Shown here piece after piece: positions 1 through 6,915 of a stretch of DNA of 9,969 nt. Numbering within the stretch: the first letter of the stretch is position 1; each line of letters opens with the position of its first letter. The notes beneath the pieces were generated by a model. The model did not search any database. It was not told where the DNA came from and saw nothing but the letters and a program-made list of their open reading frames with translations. Both the position numbers and the translations under genes were made by a program. Source of the DNA: Candidatus Hermodarchaeota archaeon (GTDB lineage Archaea; Asgardarchaeota; Hermodarchaeia; Hermodarchaeales; Hermodarchaeaceae); NCBI GenBank assembly GCA_016840595.1, contig JAEOSA010000059.1:1-9969 (forward strand), written 5' to 3'.

Positions 1-1155
1 GATGCTGACTCCTATGGGCAGCAGGATGAGTGGTAGGCTAAATGGTGGGGGTGCCAAAGGTGTGGCGGGTATGATATAGTGTTCTACTGGTGTGACTTCA
101 TCGATATAGTTGTTGTTTCCAGTGATGACCACCACTAAGTCGTGGCTCGGAATTACCCAGATATATTGACCGAGGTAACCACGGGCTAAGAAGGCTTCAA
201 GGTAGTCATATGTCCACCATTGGTGCGCGTACCCAATGCTTTCAGGGTTGATGGGTTCGAAAATATAGTTAGTCGTAGTCGAGGTTGCTACCCATGATGG
301 TGGAACAATGACCTGACCGTCCCAGATGCCACCGCGTAAGTACAAATATCCAAATTTCGCCATATAACGAGGTATCAAATAGAGGTCAGATCCGCCCATG
401 GCGTGGCCCTGTGGGTCACCGGGCCACCAAAAGTTGTCGATGCCAAGAGGTGTTAAGAGATATTGGTCGGCAAAGACGCTAGTATTCATTCCGGATACTT
501 CTGATACAAGGGCTGAAAGAACGTGGGATCCTCCAGTGTTGTAGACGTATTCTTCGCCGGGGACATATTGCATGGGGCGGTCTAGCATCCATTGTAGCCA
601 ATCGCTGCTGTTCACGATAGCGGAGTAGTCGTTGAGGGGGTGACCCCATGGGTAGGAACTTTCATCCCAGGGGAGTCCGGATTTCATGCTGAGCAAGTGT
701 TCAATGGTTATAGCCTCCTTTCTCTCATCCATGTTATCGAAGGTGCGATCCGGGAAATAGTCCAGAATATAATCGTTTATGCTACCAATGAGTCCCTGGG
801 CAAGGGCGATGCCCACAAGGGCAGAGGTGACACTCTTGGTGCAGGAGTGAATTTCGTTAGCCTGGTTGATGCGGTCGGGATCACCGAAGTAGTTTTCATA
901 GACCAAGTAGCCATTATGCACGATGAGGAGTGAGATTACATCATCACCCCATGTCCTTCTTTGAATCCATCCTTCCATCTCTTGTAGAAGAGTTGAATTC
1001 ATTCCTTGGTCCTCTGGTGTTGATGTTCTCCACTCTTCTGTAGGCCAATAATCAGGAACGATTGCACTCACCGAGTGGATGTTTGAGGCTGGAACCATTA
1101 GCAAAAATGAGCTGAGCATAAAAAATGTCAGAAGTATTGGGAAACGCAGTCTCAA
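1..1155 (-). CDS. Exported serine hydrolase, class C beta-lactamase fold (3' end cut by window)
   Basis: Reading the minus strand from TTG at 1155 gives 385 codons open to the window edge, so the C-terminus is missing. Residues 2-33 form a short basic start (RLR), a hydrophobic core and a polar end, which reads as a signal peptide. The serine-hydrolase nucleophile motif SxxK is S104-C-T-K107. A YNTGG segment at 205-209 sits where the family has its catalytic tyrosine (YxN-like). GYAHQWW at 308-314 and GYLGQYIWV at 326-334 match the conserved late blocks of the 6-aminohexanoate-dimer hydrolase/esterase-like branch. After about residue 373 a proline-rich linker leads into a hydrophobic run, probably a C-terminal membrane anchor. 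It most likely hydrolyses an amide or ester outside the cell; the substrate cannot be told. The start is chosen because GGTGA lies 6 bases upstream of TTG and an in-frame stop lies just before. Confidence 0.9.
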   Translation of the reverse strand, partial: MRLRFPILLTFFMLSSFLLMVPASNIHSVSAIVPDYWPTEEWRTSTPEDQGMNSTLLQEMEGWIQRRTWGDDVISLLIVHNGYLVYENYFGDPDRINQANEIHSCTKSVTSALVGIALAQGLIGSINDYILDYFPDRTFDNMDERKEAITIEHLLSMKSGLPWDESSYPWGHPLNDYSAIVNSSDWLQWMLDRPMQYVPGEEYVYNTGGSHVLSALVSEVSGMNTSVFADQYLLTPLGIDNFWWPGDPQGHAMGGSDLYLIPRYMAKFGYLYLRGGIWDGQVIVPPSWVATSTTTNYIFEPINPESIGYAHQWWTYDYLEAFLARGYLGQYIWVIPSHDLVVVITGNNNYIDEVTPVEHYIIPATPLAPPPFSLPLILLPIGVSI

Positions 1156-1161
1156 ACTAGT

Positions 1162-1166
1162 TCACC
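1162..1166 (-). promoter_or_regulatory. Shine-Dalgarno site deciding a TTG start
   Basis: GGTGA on the minus strand, 6 bases before TTG at 1155. No ATG lies near enough to explain the signal peptide, so this site fixes the TTG start of the serine hydrolase. Confidence 0.7.
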
Positions 1167-1319
1167 AATGAGATGTACATCGAAAATTCACCCTCAAATA
1201 GTTACAGGAACAGGCAGGGAGAGAAGGTGATTGTATGAAGGGAATTTGTGAACCAGTTGAATAGTTGCCACTCCTCATGCTGAAGTCAAAAGAAGAATTC
1301 AAAGGAAACGATACCAGTG

Positions 1320-1838
1320 TTAACTAAGAAAATGGACGATTTGGTCCAATGATTTTCGTCCGCGTTCTTTTCGGGGCGTTGCCGGTTTTCCAACAGGAAT
1401 GATGGCAACTGGGATTACACTAGGTGGCGTGTTGAGCGCTTTAGCGATAGCCTTTTCTTTGAAAGCGCCTACCCAACATCCTCCTAATCCTATGGCGTGC
1501 GCAGCGAGGAGAAGATTTTGCGTCATAGCCGCTGTGTCTTGTATGGAGTAGAGGTTGCGACCACGACTTCCATACCGCTGACCCGATTCATCTGGTACAC
1601 GACATACAACGAACACGACTGGGGCCTCAGCAACAAATTCTTGGTCCCCAGCCCCTCTGGCTAGTTGACGTTTGATGTCAGGGTTTCGGACGGCAAAGAT
1701 GCGCCAGGGTTGCCGGTTACCGCCACTTGGTGCGGCGATCATGGCTTTCAATAATGTGTCGACTAAATCATCCGTGACAGGGTCATCTGTAAAAGCACGG
1801 ACGGATGTACGTGTCATAATAGCCTCAAGCGTATCCAT
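1320..1838 (-). CDS. Nitroreductase-family FMN oxidoreductase
   Basis: A single-domain nitroreductase of about 172 residues, expected to bind FMN as a homodimer and reduce substrates with NAD(P)H. Numbered from the upstream in-frame ATG at 1853, the N-terminal RTSVRAF (15-21) is the family's phosphate-contacting arginine motif. APSGGNRQPW (41-50) is the FMN-contacting loop, and GGCWVGAF (124-131) is the conserved late glycine/tryptophan block. The start at 1838 (MDTLEAI) is preferred because family members begin this way and a run of six G lies 7 bases upstream. The ATG at 1853 adds five residues and has no ribosome site. The gene lies 24 bases after the stop of the EF-like gene on the same strand, so the two are probably co-transcribed. 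The substrate is unknown. Confidence 0.9.
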   Translation of the reverse strand: MDTLEAIMTRTSVRAFTDDPVTDDLVDTLLKAMIAAPSGGNRQPWRIFAVRNPDIKRQLARGAGDQEFVAEAPVVFVVCRVPDESGQRYGSRGRNLYSIQDTAAMTQNLLLAAHAIGLGGCWVGAFKEKAIAKALNTPPSVIPVAIIPVGKPATPRKERGRKSLDQIVHFLS

Positions 1839-1862
1839 TAACGAACCCCCCATAATCTGATT

Positions 1863-2126
1863 TCATTCAATACGATAGACGGTGTCTCCAATCCGAACGC
1901 GATCTTTGACCTTTAAGCCGATGGCTTGACCCGCCTTGGCAGAATCAATGTCTTGCCGGTCAATTTGCATAGATTCCACAGCTTGTGTAAGTTCAGTGGT
2001 TGCGCCTTCTATGACGATTTTATCACCTTTCTTCAATGGGGCAGATAATTCAACCACGGCTACATTTATTTTGGAGTAATAATTCGTGACTTTTCCAATG
2101 GGTGTTTTCGTTGCTTGTTCTGACAT
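1863..2126 (-). CDS. Small translation elongation factor-like (EF-Tu domain 2-like) beta-barrel protein
   Basis: An 87-residue protein that is almost entirely one beta-barrel of the EF-Tu/EF-1A domain 2 type. It starts at GKVTNYYSKI and continues through PLKKGDKIVI, VESMQID, GLKVKDRV and a final GDTVYRIE. This pattern is shared by stand-alone 'elongation factor-like' proteins of archaea and bacteria and by the C-terminal domain of U32 peptidases. There is no GTPase domain, so it cannot act as an elongation factor by itself; its role is not known. The start ATG has GAGGT 7 bases upstream. A TATA-like box lies about 60 bases upstream, so this gene may begin its own transcript with the nitroreductase behind it. 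Confidence 0.85.
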   Translation of the reverse strand: MSEQATKTPIGKVTNYYSKINVAVVELSAPLKKGDKIVIEGATTELTQAVESMQIDRQDIDSAKAGQAIGLKVKDRVRIGDTVYRIE

Positions 2127-2186
2127 GCAACATACCTCTATTCACACTATTATCTGGTATTTCCTTATGAATCAGACCTGTTTCAA

Positions 2187-2195
2187 GATATAAGG
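2187..2195 (-). promoter_or_regulatory. TATA-like promoter element of the EF-like gene
   Basis: The minus strand reads CCTTATATC here. With the usual archaeal spacing of about 25 bases, transcription would start near 2163, giving a leader of roughly 37 bases with GAGGT before the ATG at 2126. It lies in the 106-base gap behind the CDF transporter, so the EF-like gene and nitroreductase can be expressed apart from the transporter. Confidence 0.45.
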
Positions 2196-2232
2196 CGTCT
2201 GGAGAAGAATGATGACGTAATGCACTCCACTG

Positions 2233-3678
2233 TTACGTAGCCTTCTTGTCGGATTCCTTCTTGGGTTTCGCTTTTTCTGTGAGTGGTTCAACATGAATCG
2301 TAATCTGGGAGAATATGGGGAGTTCTTCGCGAATATAGTCTTCAAGAAGGGTTGTGGCTTTATGGGTTTCTTCCACAGAAAGTTCTGAGCTCGCTTCACA
2401 ATGGAATGTCAGAGCATAATGATGTGGTACAAGGGAATGGAGTCGGATCTTATGGCAATTGTGTAACGTAGGGCTTTGTTGGACGAGCCGGCGAATACGT
2501 CTTTTTATTTTCGTTGGGTCCAATGCAGTCGTTATTATTTCTCGACTGGGTTCGATGTGTGTTATGATTTCTCTTATGATGGGGTACTGTGATTTAATGT
2601 GCTTCTCAAATTCTGAAACAAGTTGATGGGTTTCAGCTAGCGACTTCTCTGGCTTGGTATGGATGTCAAGGGTAAGAGCAACATAGTCCTCTGTCTCTAT
2701 CACATCTATACTATCCAAATCTGTAATCCAATCAAATTTTCCTGCTTCTCTGCGAACTTCCTTAGCAATGCTTGGATACCGTTTGGATGCCAAATCCATA
2801 TGGACGACAACATCCGCACGTTCAACGACTTGTTCAACTGCTTTTCGGGCTTTTACACTAATTTCATGCGCTGACGCTAAAGGAATGGAATGGTCCGCGT
2901 AGCAGACAACATCCACAAAGGTTACTGGCCCGGCTTTGCGCAAACGAATCCGACCACACTCTCGTATGCCACCAATATCTTCGATGACTCGACGAATGTG
3001 TGTTTCCAGTCCCGAAGGGGCCCGGTCTAAGAGAATGTCTATGGTTTCTTTTCCCAGTCTAATGGTTAGGTAGAGAACAATAATCGCTACGCCAATAGCG
3101 GCTAATGGGTCACCGAGTGGGAATCCAAAGAAAGTAAGAAACAAACCTATGAAAACCACACTAGAACTGAGGATGTCCGTGCTAAAATGCAAAGCATCTG
3201 CTTCCAAGGCTTGACTATCATATTTCTTGGCAACCCGCTTCAGTGCACGGGACCGTGAAAAGTCAATAATAATGGCAAATATAATGACTCCAAAGGCTAG
3301 GAGATTAACTTCAACGGCTAAGTCTTGGAATATGATGCGGCGTAGGGCTTCATAGATGATCCAAATCACTGTAACGAGCAAAAGGATGGTTTCGATAAGT
3401 GCGGAAAGATTCTCCACCCTCCAATGTCCATAATGGTGATCTGGGTCGGGAGGTTTAGCGGCTTTACTTACTGCAAATAACGTTATTGCTGCGGCAAAAA
3501 GGTCGAGTCCCGAATGAAGCGCTTCGGAAAGAATCCCCAGACTATTGGTCCAAAAACCTACCGCGAGTTTTGTGATAGTTAATACAATTGCGGCTATCAC
3601 GGATGTAAATGCCACCCACTGCTTCTCATCCATACCAAAGCGATGATGCTCCTCTGAGAGCGATGTAGGTTCAACCAT
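2233..3678 (-). CDS. Cation diffusion facilitator (metal/proton antiporter) with three C-terminal domains
   Basis: A 481-residue inner-membrane metal exporter. Six hydrophobic segments lie at about 22-42, 46-70, 91-113, 124-141, 165-184 and 187-206. The transport site is visible as H55-xxx-D59 in TM2 and H164-xxx-D168 in TM5. This HD/HD type is often linked to zinc, but the metal is not proven. PDPDHHYGHWRVEN (77-90) is the conserved TM2-TM3 loop. Usual CDF proteins are about 300 residues with one cytoplasmic domain. Here three related alpha/beta units follow, at about 225-296, 306-378 and 388-465, each ending in a HxxP- or HxDL-like strand (HMDL, HIEP, HVEP). The tail 468-481 is lysine-rich. 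The ATG at 3678 lacks a clear Shine-Dalgarno site. An in-frame ATG at 3735 has a strong one but meets a stop after three codons. Confidence 0.93.
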   Translation of the reverse strand: MVEPTSLSEEHHRFGMDEKQWVAFTSVIAAIVLTITKLAVGFWTNSLGILSEALHSGLDLFAAAITLFAVSKAAKPPDPDHHYGHWRVENLSALIETILLLVTVIWIIYEALRRIIFQDLAVEVNLLAFGVIIFAIIIDFSRSRALKRVAKKYDSQALEADALHFSTDILSSSVVFIGLFLTFFGFPLGDPLAAIGVAIIVLYLTIRLGKETIDILLDRAPSGLETHIRRVIEDIGGIRECGRIRLRKAGPVTFVDVVCYADHSIPLASAHEISVKARKAVEQVVERADVVVHMDLASKRYPSIAKEVRREAGKFDWITDLDSIDVIETEDYVALTLDIHTKPEKSLAETHQLVSEFEKHIKSQYPIIREIITHIEPSREIITTALDPTKIKRRIRRLVQQSPTLHNCHKIRLHSLVPHHYALTFHCEASSELSVEETHKATTLLEDYIREELPIFSQITIHVEPLTEKAKPKKESDKKAT

Positions 3679-3723
3679 TGAAAACCAGCCACTAAAGATA
3701 AAATTTTGTTCTGGTATGAAAAT

Positions 3724-3748
3724 TTAACTACCCATTAAGTTTCTCCTC
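3724..3748 (-). other. Three-codon leader ORF (MGS) with strong ribosome site before the CDF gene
   Basis: On the minus strand GAGGAG (3748-3743) is followed after 7 bases by ATG GGT AGT TAA (3735-3724). This ATG is in the same frame as the CDF start 57 bases further on, so the TAA ends what would otherwise be a 19-codon N-terminal extension. It may be a minimal upstream ORF that tunes translation of the transporter, or a start site lost by mutation. The sequence shows the arrangement; the role is inference. Confidence 0.4.
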
Positions 3749-3788
3749 ATAAGAAATAGCGGAATTGGCAGTACATTGATAGTATTCA

Positions 3789-3800
3789 CCATTTAAAAAA
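3789..3800. promoter_or_regulatory. Shared TATA-like box between divergent genes
   Basis: CCATTTAAAAAA reads as a TATA-like box in both directions (TTTAAAAAA on plus, TTTTTTAAATGG on minus). On plus it would start transcription near 3820, about 40 bases before the TTG at 3861. On minus it would start near 3770, about 35 bases before the leader ATG at 3735. The 182-base gap between the two genes holds no other gene. Confidence 0.4.
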
Positions 3801-3848
3801 GAAGAAAAAAGAGACTGCAAAAATATCTCTAGCGGGCTAGACAATGAT

Positions 3849-3855
3849 GAGGTGA
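3849..3855 (+). promoter_or_regulatory. Shine-Dalgarno site deciding a TTG start
   Basis: GAGGTGA, a near-full match to the archaeal anti-Shine-Dalgarno sequence, lies 5 bases before TTG at 3861. The alternative in-frame GTG at 3852 is inside this site and so is unlikely to be the start. Confidence 0.7.
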
Positions 3856-3860
3856 ACAAA

Positions 3861-4238
3861 TTGGATGCCTTTGATGTGATGATGGTAGCGCTAAAATTCA
3901 ATGAAAAAATCAACGCACGCGATCTTAAGGGATTAGTCGAGTTAATGACAGATGATCACACCTTCATTGATATCCCGGGGGAGGTTCATAAGGGAAAGGA
4001 TGTCATGAAAGCTGGTTGGCGAGATTTTTTCACAACTTACCCAGATTATCGAAATATTTTCGCTCGTGTCCAAGTGGACGATGATTTTGTGGTGATGGTG
4101 GGCTACTCTACGTGTTCATATGATCCACTCGATGGACCCGCACTCTGGAGTGCAAAAGTCCGTGATGGACGAGTATCTGAATGGAGGGTTTACGAAGACA
4201 CCGACCAAAACCGGAGGAACCTAAAACTCATTGAATAA
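3861..4238 (+). CDS. NTF2-like / SnoaL-like small protein
   Basis: A 125-residue protein with the pattern of the NTF2-like superfamily (SnoaL-like polyketide-cyclase-related branch). An N-terminal helix (VALKFNEKINARD) is followed by LVELMTDDHTFIDIPGEVHKG, where the conserved aspartates and the 'GKD' turn lead into the second helix (MKAGWRDFFTTYPDY). The mixed beta-sheet ends in VSEWRVYEDTDQ. Members bind small hydrophobic ligands or act as isomerases or hydrolases; no specific activity can be given. The TTG start is set by the GAGGTGA site 5 bases upstream. A methyltransferase follows 56 bases later on the same strand, so the pair may be one transcript, but a functional link is only inference. 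Confidence 0.8.
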   Translation: MDAFDVMMVALKFNEKINARDLKGLVELMTDDHTFIDIPGEVHKGKDVMKAGWRDFFTTYPDYRNIFARVQVDDDFVVMVGYSTCSYDPLDGPALWSAKVRDGRVSEWRVYEDTDQNRRNLKLIE

Positions 4239-4294
4239 ACTGTATAGATTTATTCCAGCTGGTCACCACCAGGGTTGGAGCGTTTTGTTGAACC

Positions 4295-5071
4295 ATGGAG
4301 ACTCTACCAAGATTGGAAGCCTCGGGAGCGAGAGTAATCGCATCTAAGTTGAAATCCATTTCGGGGGGTAGGGTGTTAGACGTGTGCACCGGAGAGGGTG
4401 ACTTTATTTCTACTCTCATGCAGACATTAAATGGGTATGAGCGCTTTATTGGTGTTGACATGTCACGCAAAGCTCTGGAGGTGGCTCACAAAAAGTTTGA
4501 GAGGCATCCGGTGCAATTTATGGAAATGGATGCGGAAAATTTAGCCTTCGATGATAACGCCTTTGATACGGTATGTATTGCTAATTCACTGCATCATCTT
4601 AGTGACCCGTGTGTAGTCCTAAGCGAGATGAAGCGAGTGTTGAAACATGGAGGTCATTTTATCGTCCAAGAAATGTATCAAGATGGTGATCAAAGTGAGG
4701 CACAGATTACTGATACGTTAGAACATCATTGGGGAGCAAAGATTGATCGCCAACTCGGTGAAATCCATTATGAGACACTCACACAGAAGGAAATCAAAAC
4801 ACTTCTTGAATCCCTGGAATTTCGGGATTTGGTTGTCTTTGAGGCTTCTCGGTATGTGAAGTGCCTGGTTTGTCCACAGCGATTTGATTGTGAAGATCCC
4901 TTTAATGAAAAACTCATTGGCGATTTTATCTCTGGGATTGAAAAGGAGCTGAAACGTTTACCGGCTCATAAAGTGACTGAAGAATTGAAGGCGGAAGGTG
5001 AACAACTCAAGGAGCGTGCCAAAATTACTGGTGTGGCTGGTGCCTCCTACCTCTTTTTCATTGGGAGGTAG
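4295..5071 (+). CDS. Class I SAM-dependent methyltransferase
   Basis: A 258-residue protein with a UbiE/Methyltransf_11-type Rossmann core. Motif I is VLDVCTGEGD (27-36), the acidic end of strand 2 is GVD (53-55), DAEN (79-82) contacts the adenine region, and ANSLHHL (96-102) followed by MKRVLKHGGHF (112-122) are motifs IV-VI. It should transfer a methyl group from S-adenosylmethionine; the acceptor is unknown. The C-terminal part has three cysteines spaced CxxCx5C (190, 193, 199), a possible metal site, then a charged helical region with many K/E. The start is the ATG at 4295: an in-frame stop lies two codons upstream, and only a distant GGAG serves as a ribosome site. It follows the NTF2-like gene, and a small hairpin (CTGGT CACC ACCAG, 4259-4272) lies between them. 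Confidence 0.88.
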   Translation: METLPRLEASGARVIASKLKSISGGRVLDVCTGEGDFISTLMQTLNGYERFIGVDMSRKALEVAHKKFERHPVQFMEMDAENLAFDDNAFDTVCIANSLHHLSDPCVVLSEMKRVLKHGGHFIVQEMYQDGDQSEAQITDTLEHHWGAKIDRQLGEIHYETLTQKEIKTLLESLEFRDLVVFEASRYVKCLVCPQRFDCEDPFNEKLIGDFISGIEKELKRLPAHKVTEELKAEGEQLKERAKITGVAGASYLFFIGR

Positions 5072-5160
5072 GATATTTAAGGGGCTTTGCGAATTGCTCT
5101 GGTGGTCTGTCATTAGAAGTTTCTGGGCTCTTGGCTACTAACTTGGTTGAGCTGGTTGGT

Positions 5161-5183
5161 CCGTGGGTCACGGGCGCTTTTTT
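5161..5183 (+). terminator. Hairpin plus T-tract after the methyltransferase
   Basis: CCGTG GGT CACGG makes a perfect 5-bp stem with a 3-base loop, followed by GCGC and six T. It lies 90 bases after the methyltransferase stop and 36 bases before the OB-fold gene, so it could end the upstream transcript or attenuate read-through into the next gene. Confidence 0.45.
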
Positions 5184-5218
5184 GATGTTAGATTAGAAAA
5201 CAACCAAAGGTCATTGTT

Positions 5219-5689
5219 GTGTCAGCGAGTCGTTCATTGAAACTTTCCAATCTTCAACCCTATCAAAAGGGAATTACCCTCGATTTTAAAATTGTAAAAA
5301 CTCAGGCGGTGCGCAAGGTTCAAAGCCGTCATGATGGGTCCAGTCACCAAGTTGCCGACGTTTTGATTGGCGACGAAACCGGAATCATGCTCCTCACTCT
5401 GTGGGACGATGATATCGCGGTAGTCGAAAATGGAAAAATTTTCAGAATTGTTGGAGGCCAAACGGGATTCTTTCAAGGACGACTACAGTTGAGCCTTGGA
5501 CGTGGGGGTAAACTAGAACTCTCTACAACTGCGATTCCTGAAGTGAATACCGAACGCAACCATTCCGCGAAAACTCAATCTTCACCTAAAGGTCAACAGG
5601 GGCAGAATAAATCCACGGATCGGCGAAACCCACCAATTAGACGTACTCGCGGATTCAAATGGTCGCGAATCGAACGCAAATCCGATTAA
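5219..5689 (+). CDS. OB-fold single-stranded nucleic-acid-binding protein (archaeal SSB/RPA-like)
   Basis: A 156-residue protein with one OB-fold at about 8-104. The hallmark segment is VADVLIGDETGIMLLTLWDD (46-65), and strand 5 with its loop reads GQTGFFQGRLQLSLGRGGKLE (80-100). This is the layout of short archaeal SSB/RPA-related proteins that bind ssDNA or RNA. Residues 110-156 are a disordered, basic tail rich in S, N, Q, K and R, with RRTRGFKWSR near the end. It is not the acidic tip that bacterial SSB uses to recruit partners. The GTG start has AAGGT 7 bases upstream. A partial paralogue at 9693-9969 shares the same OB-fold ending but has a glycine-rich tail. Confidence 0.85.
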   Translation: MSASRSLKLSNLQPYQKGITLDFKIVKTQAVRKVQSRHDGSSHQVADVLIGDETGIMLLTLWDDDIAVVENGKIFRIVGGQTGFFQGRLQLSLGRGGKLELSTTAIPEVNTERNHSAKTQSSPKGQQGQNKSTDRRNPPIRRTRGFKWSRIERKSD

Positions 5690-5690
5690 G

Positions 5691-5727
5691 CAAAATATTG
5701 AACCTGATTCTTCTTCACAATATTTTG
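5691..5727. terminator. Perfect inverted repeat between convergent genes (likely bidirectional terminator)
   Basis: CAAAATATTG (5691-5700) and CAATATTTTG (5718-5727) are exact reverse complements, 10 bp each, with a 17-base loop. They fill the 43-base gap between the ends of the OB-fold gene and the aminotransferase gene, so one hairpin can serve both transcripts. T-rich sequence follows on the plus side (ATTTGTTATTCTTCT). The stem is AT-rich, so termination strength is uncertain. Confidence 0.55.
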
Positions 5728-5732
5728 ATTTG

Positions 5733-6839
5733 TTATTCTTCTAATACACGTTTTAATGCGGCAAGTGTCGTCGTTGCATCAGTTAGGGTAGTAATGCCCA
5801 TATGCCCGATGCGAAGGAGTTCTTCACGGCGTGGACCTAATCCCGTGGCAATTCGCACGTTGTTCTTTAGCATCTGTTCAACGACCGAAGATGCGAGTAT
5901 CTTGTCTGGAGAATATATTGTGGTAACGGTGTTTGCATAGTATTCCGAATGCTTGGGAACCAGTTCTAATCCCAATGCAGTGACTCCTTCTCGAATATGT
6001 GCGGCGATTTGTTCATGACGTTGGATTCGCTGTTCGAGTCCCTCTTGTCTGATGAGTTCCAGAGCCACATCCAAAGCCACAATCAGGTTCGTTGCCTGAG
6101 TAGATACGAGCCGTGGGGTTTCCTCTTTTTCATAGGATTGCATTGAATCAATCCAAGGTTGAAGATTCTGGTACACCATCGTTGGAGGAGTCGTGCGACT
6201 GTTAAGGTGTTGAAGGGCTCGTGGTCCTAGCATCAGGAGAGCTAGCCCTGGTGGGCAGGCTAAGGCTTTCTGTGTACTGGCAAAACAAACATCAACGCCC
6301 CAATCTGTTTGTCTAATGTGTTCTCCACCCACTGAAGCAACAGCATCAACAATTGTCAATGCACCCTTTTCCTTCGCAATTTCGGCTAAAGCTTTGAGAT
6401 CTGCCTTAACACCACTTTCCGTGTCAATATGGCTCACAGCAAGGACTTGACACTCTGACGAATCGAGATACCTTCGAACCCGATCAAGCGCTACTCGTTC
6501 TCCAAATTGGGCTTCTAGCATAGTAACATTATTCGAATAGCATTTGGTCACTCGCAGGAGCTGATCGCCAAAGAATCCGCTATTCAAAATTACGACATGA
6601 GTGTCTGGTCCCATGAAATTTGCGCAGGCCACTTCCATGGCGAGGAGTCCGCTTCCATTCATGAGAACTGGTTGCCCATCGGGCGCTCCAAAGACTTCAC
6701 GCAATCCACGTAATACTCGTCGAAAGCTAGCAATGAACTGTGGATTGTGTGGATACAAGGGTTGCTTACTAAGTGCTTTCAGTACTTCTGGAGGACAATC
6801 CACCGGACCTGGTACCATCATCAGCGGTCGTTTTCCCAA
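5733..6839 (-). CDS. Class V PLP-dependent aminotransferase (alanine/serine-glyoxylate aminotransferase-like)
   Basis: About 368 residues, the normal length for this family. Numbered from the TTG at 6851, the PGP signature is at 14-16 (MMVPGPV), the phosphate-cup segment NGSG at 65-68, the PLP-facing H141, the pyridine-nitrogen D169 in VDAVASVGG, and the Schiff-base lysine K195 in STQKALACPPG. R347 in LRIGHMG matches the substrate-carboxylate arginine. It should move an amino group from alanine or serine to glyoxylate or another keto acid. The exact donor cannot be told from sequence, and 2-aminoethylphosphonate-type activity is possible. The TTG at 6839 is preferred (GKRPLMMVPGP start) because GGTGG lies 5 bases upstream; TTG at 6851 adds four residues. 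It follows DDAH by 76 bases on the same strand, suggesting one transcript. Confidence 0.9.
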   Translation of the reverse strand: MGKRPLMMVPGPVDCPPEVLKALSKQPLYPHNPQFIASFRRVLRGLREVFGAPDGQPVLMNGSGLLAMEVACANFMGPDTHVVILNSGFFGDQLLRVTKCYSNNVTMLEAQFGERVALDRVRRYLDSSECQVLAVSHIDTESGVKADLKALAEIAKEKGALTIVDAVASVGGEHIRQTDWGVDVCFASTQKALACPPGLALLMLGPRALQHLNSRTTPPTMVYQNLQPWIDSMQSYEKEETPRLVSTQATNLIVALDVALELIRQEGLEQRIQRHEQIAAHIREGVTALGLELVPKHSEYYANTVTTIYSPDKILASSVVEQMLKNNVRIATGLGPRREELLRIGHMGITTLTDATTTLAALKRVLEE

Positions 6840-6844
6840 GGTAA

Positions 6845-6849
6845 CCACC
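6845..6849 (-). promoter_or_regulatory. Shine-Dalgarno site deciding a TTG start
   Basis: GGTGG on the minus strand lies 5 bases before TTG at 6839. The longer candidate start at 6851 overlaps this site, so the shorter protein is preferred. Confidence 0.6.
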
Positions 6850-6915
6850 AAACGAGCTAGTGTGCAAATATGGATTGAACCGCTTTTATCTCTTGGTGCT
6901 AGGTTTATCTTCTAA

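Noticed and set aside
640..933. Plus-strand ORF inside the serine hydrolase
   Set aside because: It is the reverse-strand shadow of a minus frame that carries clear family motifs over 385 codons.
1156..1319. 164-base gap between the serine hydrolase and nitroreductase genes
   Set aside because: I saw no convincing TATA box, hairpin or RNA gene, only T-rich stretches after the nitroreductase stop on the minus strand.
2172..2399. Minus-strand 75-codon ORF overlapping the end of the CDF gene
   Set aside because: It lies in another frame of the CDF coding sequence, is low in complexity (K, R, N, P) and has no recognisable motif or ribosome site.
3728..3913. Minus-strand 61-codon ORF across the CDF / NTF2-like gap
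   Set aside because: About a third of it is antisense to the NTF2-like gene, the rest is AT-rich intergenic sequence, and it has no family pattern.
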